Shown here piece after piece: positions 55,771 to 64,000 of a stretch of 64,000 bases of DNA. The notes under the pieces were generated by a model that saw only the letters and a list, made by a program, of their open reading frames with translations, ran no database searches and was not told where the DNA came from. Source of the DNA: Timema cristinae (lineage: Eukaryota; Arthropoda; Insecta; Phasmatodea; Timematidae); the NCBI GenBank assembly GCA_039000515.1, contig JBCFYV010000543.1:1-64000 (forward strand). Direction: 5' to 3'. Each line of letters starts with the position of its first letter. The first letter of the stretch is position 1. The position numbers and the translations under genes were made by a program.

Positions 55771-56700
55771 GCCAATGCGCCCTGTCCTCTGGTTCCTTCA
55801 GCTCCCAGTATGTTTTTCTTTCCTTCAAGTTTTCTCATATTTGAACCCTCCTCCTTATTAAGCTTCTCTTTCCTCAACCTTTCCTACTACGACGTCATAC
55901 AGAAGACAGTTTATTCCTAAGGACGTTCCCGATCCAGTTTGCCCTGCGCCAAAGTATCACATCCAAAATGGTTCTCTTCTCACCCCCCCCCTCCCCCCTT
56001 CTTAGGACTTGTTCATTTGTCACCCTGTCCCCTTTCACCTGATATTCTCAAGTATTATCTACCACCACATTTTAGAGCTCTCCAAGTATTTATTTTCCAT
56101 CTTCCTAAGAGTCAGAGTTTCTGCTCCATACAGTGCCATGTTCCAGGTGTAGCATTTCATCACTTTCTTCCTCAGTTCCAAGTTTAACTTTCTGGTCAAC
56201 AGTAACCTCTTCTTCACCTATGACAATACGTGTAATAATCACAACTTGTGAATGTGGGGAATGCCAGGCCTCCACCGTGGTTTGGATTCCACGTTAAACT
56301 GTAGGTCCTTCATTTCATCTCACAATCACCCTACATTATACATTAGCGTAAGTGTGTATAACCCGAACGGGTAGTAAGACGCGGTGCTAATAATAGTAAC
56401 CTCTTCTGGTTGAAAGAATCTTTGGCCGTGGCGATCCTCGACCTAATTTCTTTAGTGCAGTAGCCAGTAGGCATCCTTTTTCAACAGTTTTACCGGGTGC
56501 GTGAACTGCTATATGTTTTACAACTCTTGGTTTTCAATTTTGATTTTTAGCAGCTCTTCATTTTTTCGAAATCCCCATCACTTTTGACTTCTCAATGTTG
56601 ATCTCCATGCCATATCTTTTCCCTATCTACACTAGCCGTTCCATCATTTACTGTAACTGCAATGCTAGATCACCAGCTTTTCTACAGCTAAAATGAAAGT
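55771..56700 (-). mobile_element. LINE fragment (RTE/CR1-like reverse transcriptase, 3' part)
   Basis: Minus-strand translation, with stops, gives RYGMEINIEKSKVMGIS (56590 region) and KLNLELRKKVMKCYTWNMAL then YGAETLTLRK (56100-56200). These are the standard late RT landmarks GM.IN..KTKVM and Y..WS.ALYG.ETWTL of non-LTR retrotransposons. A SINE-A has inserted between them. The rest of the element is missing. Confidence 0.7.
56214..56394 (+). mobile_element. SINE-A inserted in the LINE, 13-bp target duplication
   Basis: Body and tail of SINE-A flanked by AGTAACCTCTTCT at 56201-56213 and 56395-56407, so transposition was by target-primed integration into the older LINE copy. 5'-truncated. Confidence 0.88.
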
Positions 56701-58042
56701 AAAAGTGGTCTAGTACCCGTTCGGACTGTAGCTATCAATTTAGCAAAACATACAATCCATCAGAATAATTATTAATATGGATGCAAAAATAGCGCCAAAG
56801 TCTCTTCTTACCATCTATTTATTGCCAATGAGGTATAAAATATGTATTGAGATATTAATATATATTCAAATTGATAATATTTATGTCCCTCTAAATGTAT
56901 GATTTTTTCCCAAAATTATTTTAATGTCGCTATGCACAATAGAAAGTGGATTTTTATTGGGATTGTTGAAATAGTCAAGTATAATGGTTATTTCTTCAAA
57001 GATTTGTCTTCAAAAATTACTCCCAGATAGTCAAAATGTTTTTTTTTTCTCAATAACATGTTTTGTAACATTCAAGGGATAGTGGGGTTAATCTTGGAAT
57101 TAGGACAAAAAAGGATAGCAGATGAAAGAGTATTTTCAAAGTTGTCAGAATACAATTTTAACAGTAGACTCTCTATGTTTGCTAAAATGCAAAATTAATT
57201 AAATGGTACGAATATATTAAAACAACCATTTGTAAGAGCATAATTATTTTAAGGTTTATTCTGGCAGAAGGTTATACCACACTTATACATTAGCTTGGAA
57301 GTCAAGAGTATTGGGTTGCCTTCCTGCTGAGAGTAGAATATAGCTCATATAGCTTCATCCTGTTGACGAGCGAGCACGGTGCAACCGATGGACCTTCTTA
57401 CTCGTGGGAATTGAGATCAGATGTTTGTGTGTGAGAAGAGCACACGTGGTTGAATGTTGGAAGCCATGCTGGACGCATGTGTGGGAGGTTGCGTAGACGA
57501 GCGAACATGTAGTCGAGGGTTCACCCCGGCCGGAGGGTCGATCGCGGGTCTCTGGGGAGTTTTCGTGAGTCCCGTCATCGCGCGTGCTCCTTCGTCATGG
57601 GGGATTACCTCTTTTCTATGTAGTAGCTTAGTATCTATCTAGAGTAATAAACAGATCATTGGGATAAACTTGCTAGCCTCATTCCCCACACACCATCAAT
57701 ACCAACCCCTACCGCTCGGGGTCCATCCTGCCCATGTAACCCCCCTAGGGTGTTCCGGTAGTATAGTAGTTAGGGTTGGCTACCGGGCACCCAAATAATA
57801 GGGACGTTACACATTTCATATTAATGATAGCAAAACGAAAGATACACTCACTCGCTCTCCTCCTGACAATGTTATGACAAATATTTTTGAATATAATAAC
57901 ATTGTTTAGATAAATTACTTTTTCAATATTATAGTCCTACTTAATAAATTGTGAATTTTTTTTTGTCTGATAAGACAGCTTATATTTTTCTAGAAAAAAG
58001 CAATATATATAAAGAATCAAATAGCCAAAGCTATTATTTATC
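56701..58042. other. gene-free stretch with a GC-rich block
   Basis: 57290-57810 is GC-richer, contains AGTAATAAACAGATC and ends near GGGACGTTACACA. That makes a solo LTR possible, but no matching second copy or flank duplication was found. The 62-codon frame at 57454 is not supported. Confidence 0.35.
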
Positions 58043-58215
58043 TGAAAATTGAAAAATGAAACATAGACACGAGAATCACTCTCGGGTCCTTTAGCTTGGT
58101 ACGCCAATGCTCTAACCACTGAGATATCCAGGAATCGTCCCATGCCCAGGGTCATTCTTCACTCATATTTTAAGGCAGAGTCTACGATGGACGTGCGGAA
58201 ATCGTCAGCTACAAA
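58043..58215 (-). mobile_element. SINE-C, reverse (left of an inverted pair)
   Basis: The plus strand shows the inverse head (CTCTAACCACTGAGATATCC) and body (CATATTTTAAGGCAGAGTC). It pairs with 58298-58455. Confidence 0.75.
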
Positions 58216-58297
58216 TGGCAGCAATAAGCCAACTACCAAGACGAAGGTGGCTGCGTTTTCTGATAGCTTATGATCTTAATAAAATCACACATTTGTA

Positions 58298-58455
58298 GCC
58301 GACGATTTCCACATATCCATCATAGACTCTGCCTTAAAATATGAGTGAAGACTGACCATATACACGGAACGACTCCTGGATAGCTCAGTGGTAGAGCATT
58401 GGCGTATTAAGCCAAAGGTCCCGGGTTTGATTCCTAAGTCCAGGTGTCATGTTTC
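58298..58455 (+). mobile_element. SINE-C, forward, tRNA-like head
   Basis: 58374-58446 can fold as a tRNA: acceptor CCTGGA/TCCAGG, D arm GCTCAGTGGTAGAGC, anticodon stem TTGGC/GCCAA with loop GTATTAA (anticodon ATT if real), B box GGGTTTGATTCC. The T stem is poorly paired and the family body is attached, so it is a SINE head, not a tRNA gene. Confidence 0.75.
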
Positions 58456-58478
58456 AATTTTAAGAATATGATGACTAT

Positions 58479-58481
<3 letters not shown>

Positions 58482-58572
<91 letters not shown>
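58482..58572. repeat. (TA)n microsatellite
   Basis: About 90 bp of TA with one interruption. Confidence 0.9.
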
Positions 58573-58573
<1 letters not shown>

Positions 58574-58699
58574 CTTTTTTATAGAAAAATAGATGGATAT
58601 ACTGTGTTTTTTTTCAAATAAATCAGGTATTTTAAAGCTGTTTTTTTAGCTTCAAAATCATTTAATATTCAAAAAGTAAGTTCAAATCCGAGATTTTTT

Positions 58700-58843
58700 A
58701 AAATTTTGGAATACAGTAGGTCTTTGTTACAGGTGGAGATATTTGCAAAAAAGGTTTACAATACTTACTTAGTTGAACGACACATTTAACAGTGGTAACA
58801 ACCTAAACTAGAATAACCCCGCATAGAATTGGCTATTTTAACA
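58700..58843 (-). repeat. start of copia 3' LTR
   Basis: On the minus strand a polypurine tract GGGGAAGGG (plus 58844-58852) is followed at once by TGTTAAAATAG, the classical copia LTR start. The far LTR end was not located (possibly near the TA microsatellite). Confidence 0.65.
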
Positions 58844-58928
58844 CCCTTCCCCAATTCTACTACAGCCACAAGAGTAGGGAAAATGTCCTATATGTACACT
58901 CAAATGCATTCAAATAGACTCTAGTGAA

Positions 58929-59204
58929 TCAGCATTTGATTAAACCAATATAATTACAAAATAACTCAACTTTTTTTCCAACCAAACTCTTTGTCAGAAT
59001 GTCAGCACATTGTTCATTTGTCTCCAAATAAATCACATCAATAACACCCCTTAAATTCAAATCACGAACAAAGTTGTATTTTACATCAATATGCTTTAGT
59101 CTTCGATGTTCCCATTTATCCAAACGTCTTATGCAGGAATGATTGTCCTCGTACACATCGCTGGGTCCTATAATGAACCCAAGGTTCTGGATCAGTCTTC
59201 TCAA
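58929..59204 (-). pseudogene. copia RNase H, C-terminal part
   Basis: VYEDNHSCIRRL, RRLKHIDVKYNFVRDL and NEQCADILTKSL match the copia RNase H end. The preceding part (AYVDADWANDSDGRKSTSEY-type phrase near 59340-59390) is in another frame. Confidence 0.9.
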
Positions 59205-60540
59205 CCGTAGTAGGTCGGAGGAGGTGGTTGACAGGGAGACAAACTATGACTCCGCTGAGCTCAGGGCGACTTTATTCTGCTTACGTGTAGTCCAACCAAC
59301 AGTGGCACTATAAACTTGGAATAAGTACTCAGATGTAGATTTACGACCATCGCTGTCATTGGCCCAGTCTGCATCAACGTAGGCCCGTAAGGCGTCATCA
59401 CAGTTCTTCAGAAAGAAGAAATCAACTTCAAGTGTTCCTTGAATGTATTGTAGTATTCGTTTGAGTCCAATCCAGTGAGCTTCTGTTGCGTTGCTCTGAT
59501 ACCTGCTGTAGAAATTAACTTAGAAGCTTAGATTAGGGCAAGCGTAGAGCATCACATGCATCAGACTACCAACAAGCTCAAGGTAAGTTTTTTGTTTTTT
59601 ATCATGCACTACGATGTAGTTATTTCAGGTGGTTTTGTCTCCATTAGTGTCTTGAGAAGTTTGCACTGTTCCATACTATATTTCTTGAGAACTTTCTTTA
59701 AGTAGGCTGTTTGGCTAAGGAACATACCATCAGTTTTCTGATCAATATTTATACTTAAAAATCTGTGCAAACCTCCACGATCCTTCATCTCGAATTCTGA
59801 TACAAGAGATATTTTTTATATCATTCAACTTCTGCAAATTGTTTCCTGTCCAAATTATGTCATCTACGCAAGCCTAAAGGTAAGTTTTGATGGTGTTGCT
59901 GAAGTTGAAATACATACATTTTTTGTTTTCAGACTGCTCATATCCGAGAGAATTCACGAATTTGTCGAGTTTAGCATTTCACTCCCGTGGTGCCTGCTTC
60001 AATCCATAGAGGGTATTGTGTAACTTACAAACAAGGATGCTGTCAATTACGAAGCCAGGTGGCTGCTTCATATACACCTCTTCAGAAAGGTCTCCATGTA
60101 AGAATGCATTTTTCTTGTCCAACTGGATGGCAATGAAATCGTCTTTGTTTATGATGGCAAACAGGGCCCTAGCAATAGTTAAATGGGCTACGGATGAGTA
60201 CGTTTCTTTGTAGTCAAACCCTTTCTTCTATGCACGGCCCATGACCACCAACCTTGCCAAGTAACTGTCTAGCTGTCCATTTTCATCCTGCTTCATCTTG
60301 AAGACCCACTTGTAGCTCGTTTACCGGATGGCAGCTCAGTAAAGGCCCAGGTCTCATTTTTCTTCAATGAGTACATCTCTTCCTCAACTGTAGCCATCCA
60401 TTGTTGAGCATTATCTCTAATATGGATGTCCTCTAAGGTTTCTGGCAATTGTTAATAAATGACTCAGCACCAAGAGCCAGTGCGACATAGTCATTTAGGT
60501 ACACTGGTGGAGTGCGAGGTCTTATGACCCTATGCAGAAA
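59205..60540 (-). pseudogene. copia reverse transcriptase, multiply broken
   Basis: CKLHNTLYGLKQAPRE near 59990-60035 and ACVDDIIW near 59850-59875 are the RT landmarks. Stops separate them. Confidence 0.85.
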
Positions 60541-60792
60541 TTCAAGTTCCTAACCAGGTCCAGGATTCTCTTCTTCGTCAGAAATCGTATCTGGTTCTCT
60601 TCTTGAAGATGGCTCCTCATGCAATTTTTCAGTAAAAACTTTATTTGAAGTCGAACCAATGAACTCAGGGGCTCAAGAAGGTGTTGAACTAATCACATCA
60701 TTGGCTATGAACGAATGTTCATCAAAAATTATATCATTAACACGTATGATTTTTCTTTCCTGTGGACACCACAGCCTGTACCCATTCGGGCT

Positions 60793-61637
60793 TTAACCAA
60801 CAAAGTAGCACTTTTTCAAGCCGCTGTAAAGTTTACTTTTAAAAACTTGATTAGGTAATCGAAGATGTACTAGACAGCCAAAAACCTTCAGATTGAACAT
60901 ATCAGGCTTTACACTATACCAAGGTTCTGCTGGAATCTTGTTTTCAAGAGCTTTGGTAGGTGATCTGTTTATTAGGTAGATTGTAGTCATAATGGCCTTC
61001 ATCCAGCGTGACTAATCAAGAGAAGAATGAAGTAGTACAGAATATGTTTTCTCTATGATGCTACGTGCCATTCTTTTTGCGACACCGTTCTGCTGACTGG
61101 TATGCCTGATCGTAAACTCTGATTGGATGCCCTTCTTTTTTAAATAATCGAGAACTTCCCGCGACACAAATTCACCACCATTATCTGACCTAAAGCGACT
61201 TATCTTTTAGTTAAAGTGAGCTGTTGCCATAGCTTCAAATTGTTTAAAGTATGAAAATACTTCACATTTTGCCTTTAGAGTGTAAATGACTGTCAAGTGA
61301 GAATAATCATCTATCAGGGTAAGCATATACCTCTTTTGATCATATGATAAAGGCTTAATGGCCCTACAAGATCACTGTGTACGATCTCCAAAGGGTTCTT
61401 AGCTCTAATGTGTGGCTTTGTGTAAGGAAGGCATGTTTGTTTAGCCTGTATGGAAGTGTCACATATCAGGACCGATCTTGGATCAACCTTGATTCCATTT
61501 ACAATCTTAATTAAGTGAACTAAACCGGCTTTGCCAATGTGACCAAGCCTCTTGTGCCATAAATCTGATGATGCTATAATGGAACTAGCAACACCAGCAC
61601 ATGCTTTTCCCCAAAGCGAAAGACACATTGTATACAC
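60793..61637 (-). pseudogene. copia integrase, broken
   Basis: The start has the zinc-binding pre-integrase LWHKRLGHIGK and IVHSDLVGPL (first catalytic Asp). The end has YLINRSPTKALENKIP and FNLKVFGCLVHLRLP. The frame is lost between about 61003 and 61313. Confidence 0.88.
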
Positions 61638-62022
61638 TTTACCAGATCAAGTGGCAACATCCACAAAAGTATCGTGTTTCAGAATGGTACAGTTCCTCTT
61701 TTCAAACACAACTTTAAACCCATTAGCGTCCATTTTACTGAGAGCAAGTTAATCCAGTAATCCAGGGACAATAAGTACGTTGGAAAGTTTGATAAGGTTT
61801 TGATTAACTTTGTGAATCACAGGCGCGTGTATATCTCCGATTTCTTCAGCCTACATCATTGATCCTGATTTGGAAAATTTCATATTGATAGACTTTGATA
61901 GGCGTCTCTTATTTGAGACCAAACTAATATTTGTAACACTGATCATATGTTCAGTGGCGCCAGAGTCAAGCAACCACACAGATCCATCACAACAAGCTGC
62001 GGACGTTGATAGTCAAACTAAA

Positions 62023-62158
62023 TTAATCGTCACTAGCTTCCGATACGTTTGCTTTACATGTTGAATTTGTCTGCTGTTTCTTGCCTTTCAATTTTAGACA
62101 GTCCGAATGAAAATGCCCAGCTTTATGACAGAAAAAACTCTTATTACCCGTAACTTTC
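62023..62158 (-). pseudogene. copia gag zinc knuckle remnant
   Basis: FFCHKAGHFHSDCLKLKGKK keeps C, H and C of the CCHC knuckle, but the first Cys is Ser (KSFFC instead of KCFYC-type). Beyond 62158 the frame runs into the duplicated block. Confidence 0.7.
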
Positions 62159-62811
62159 TTCGAAATGTTTTGTTTACAATTCGGCCAATATTCCGGTTGC
62201 GAATTATTCAATTTTATAGCCTTTAAATTAGTAACACTAGAGAATGGTTGGCTGCATCCATCGATAACTTATGCTTGGCGTTTGCTCTGCTCATCAAGTT
62301 GGCGCGTTTTATTGAATACCAGGTTGAGATTATCAGCTGTAGGTTCCTACTTGAACGGGACAGGAGGCTCCCTGCCCCTATCAGTGGGATATTCCTCATT
62401 TGGTAATCCTCGCAGCGTGCCTCCTTGTGGTAGCTGCTCCTACTCGGATGGAATAAGAGGCTTCCTGCCCCTGTCTGTGGATATTCCTCATCTGGTAATC
62501 TCCGCAAGTTGCCTCCTAGATGTCCCCGTTACAATTTAGTCTTAAAGCCCTTTTAGGGTGATTCCTAAGTCTAGACGCCTGCCCTCCTCCAAGGGGTTAA
62601 CGCCCCCACGTGAGCGTCCAGCACTCATGGCAGGAGGAGCCTACTCTTCCTGCTGATGGAAGCTGGCCAGGGTGGAGGGTTTTCCTCGCTCTCTAGGGTC
62701 GACAGGAATTGACGGTAGGCACGGGGTCAATAGTCCCTAAATTGTCCGCTGCATGCCCATGTGGCTAGGCTGCACAGCAACGATTGGTTGGACGAAAACA
62801 AAGACGTGGTT

Positions 62812-63017
62812 AAAAGTTTTAATGAAAGTATTACTAAATTCTTGATTTATAAATGTAGCTTGTATTAATCACATTTGTGATGGTATGAAATTCCAGGCTT
62901 TCACCGTGGTTTGGATCCCACGTTAAACTGTAGGTCCTCCATTTCATCTCACAATCACCCTACCATTACACATTAGCATAAGTGCGTATAACCCGAACGG
63001 GTAGTAAGACGCGGTGC

Positions 63018-63078
<61 letters not shown>

Positions 63079-63080
63079 TC
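62812..63080 (+). mobile_element. SINE-A fragment with (TAA)n tail
   Basis: Sister of the copy at 37930-38193 inside the duplicated block. Confidence 0.8.
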
Positions 63081-63585
63081 CCACTACTAGAGACCAAGTG
63101 CAGTCCCTCATATGGCCACCATTATATTAGGCTAAGTTAAATAATGAAACTTATTACCTTTAAAAGCTTAAACATTTCTTCTGTTGAACCGTTGGCCCCT
63201 CTCAACTCAAAAAGCCACGAGCCACCACTGAGCTTATGGTCATGTAAAATAATAGCTAAAACTCCAATATTATTTATGTTATAAGACCAACTCTTCAGAT
63301 TTTAATTTCAAAAACAAAGAGTATATAAAAATTAAATTTTTTTAATTTTTTAAATTAATAATTTTCAACTCATTACCCTGTGCAGCTATTTATTCTATTT
63401 AAATCAATAAATAAGTATATTCAACGACAACCTGAGTCCTTATAAGTATGTTTGGGAAATAGGAGCGCATTAGAAGTCATTATTAAAACTAGACAATTAA
63501 ATTAATAATAATTATTTTTTTTTTGTAAAAAATATATTCAAAAACACAACCTAAATATAAACATACACACAAAAAACAATGATAT

Positions 63586-63688
63586 TTTATTGTGGTATAC
63601 ATCAGCTTTACAACATACTCATTATAAATATATTCATTTCCAGTTATTTAGGACGTTTGTGTAGATTTTTTCCCTCCATCATTTACCC
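63586..63688 (-). CDS. candidate terminal exon, second copy
   Basis: Same acceptor (ends 63689), TGA at 63679-63681 and AATAAA (plus 63586-63591) as at 38703-38804. It would belong to another family member whose upstream exons lie beyond the right edge. Confidence 0.35.
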
Positions 63689-64000
63689 CTGTGAAAAAAA
63701 AAATTACTGTAAACATAAAATACAGGACATGTTTTTAGTAATTTTATTTTGTATCACGATATGGGAAAGCGTCATCCTCAAAGCGGCTCAGCTTTAGACG
63801 GAATAACTTCTTATCTAGATGTAGCAATACTATAATTTATAGAAACAAATTTTAATTGAATAATTGTAATTTCACTCAAAGTGTCATAGAATTATATTCA
63901 CCCCTATCAGGATTCATCTTTCAAAATAAACCATGTCTTTGTAATACTTAAAAATAAAAAACTGTATTATTCCTTTTAAATTTTCATTTTAAAGACCGAT

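Larger units (their letters stand above)
58844..62158 (-). mobile_element. Ty1/copia retrotransposon, 5'-truncated and decayed
   Basis: Reading leftward: gag zinc-knuckle remnant, protease DSGATEHM (about 61945-61970), pre-integrase and integrase, reverse transcriptase, RNase H, polypurine tract and LTR start. That is the copia order (IN before RT). Numerous stops and shifts. The 5' part of gag, 5' LTR and primer site are absent because the element ends at the 1.84-kb duplication. Confidence 0.9.
62159..64000. repeat. 1.84-kb direct duplication, copy 2
   Basis: Near-identical to 37277-39113 up to 63999, where the last matched base precedes the window edge, so its right border is not proven. 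Differences are a few substitutions and indels in homopolymers. Confidence 0.92.

Noticed and set aside
57290..57830. Solo LTR
   Set aside because: Poly(A)-like signal and plausible ends, but no second copy or target duplication was found.
58374..58446. Functional tRNA-Asn(ATT)
   Set aside because: The T stem does not pair, and a SINE body and a second inverted copy are attached.

Overview
The window is eukaryotic nuclear DNA, AT-rich and crowded with repeats. It is most likely from an arthropod. The main reason is a spliced minus-strand gene near 53.3 kb with a TATA box and, 30 bases on, a TCAGT initiator, which is the arthropod Inr consensus. Spliceosomal introns, several tRNA-derived SINE families, a LINE fragment, a Ty1/copia remnant, MITEs and satellite arrays support a metazoan genome. 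The species is not identifiable by eye.

Layout. (1) 1-4637: repeat-rich DNA with a broken exon (3051-3281) of a secreted Gly/Ser/Cys-rich protein family. (2) 4638-36975: a giant inverted arrangement. Outer arms (4638-5741 and 35851-36975) are reverse complements. Each arm is followed inward by an array of a 23-bp satellite in mirrored orientation (5742-7693 and 34628-35850). Further in lie two mirrored arrays of a second satellite (7694-10860 and 13685-15430). (3) 16229-34312: a Polinton/Maverick (polinton-like virus, adintovirus-related) of 18,084 bp, inserted inside that structure. It has TIRs of about 335 bp and a perfect 6-bp target duplication (ACTGTA). (4) 36976-64000: host DNA holding a four-exon minus-strand gene (about 53.3 to 38.7 kb), two copies of a 1.84-kb direct duplication (37277-39113 and 62159-64000), SINEs, a LINE fragment and a truncated copia element (58.8-62.2 kb).

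The Polinton. From the left it carries two minus-strand small genes, then a plus-strand series. That series is a 133-aa ORF, protein-primed DNA polymerase B, dUTPase, a 90-aa ORF, an exonuclease-like protein, the packaging ATPase, a 58-aa ORF, a pX-like 42-aa peptide, a basic 278-aa protein, a retroviral-type integrase with chromodomain, penton base, a pVI-like protein, the double-jelly-roll major capsid protein, the adenain-type protease, a second exonuclease-like paralogue and a 183-aa ORF. Integrase, ATPase, capsid and protease are open. PolB has three in-frame stops. dUTPase, exonuclease-like protein, penton base and one small gene carry frameshifts, mostly next to homopolymers. So it is a young but inactivated endogenous copy, or partly a copy with base-calling errors. 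Replication genes sit left of centre behind duplicated TATA promoter modules. The virion block (26.6-33.0 kb) is packed with ATGA start/stop overlaps.

Host genes. The secreted protein family has a signal-peptide exon, a propeptide exon, a Gly-rich CxxC/Ser-rich exon and a candidate terminal exon with poly(A) signal. That terminal exon lies inside the duplicated 1.84-kb block, which suggests a tandem gene family with members on both sides of the window.
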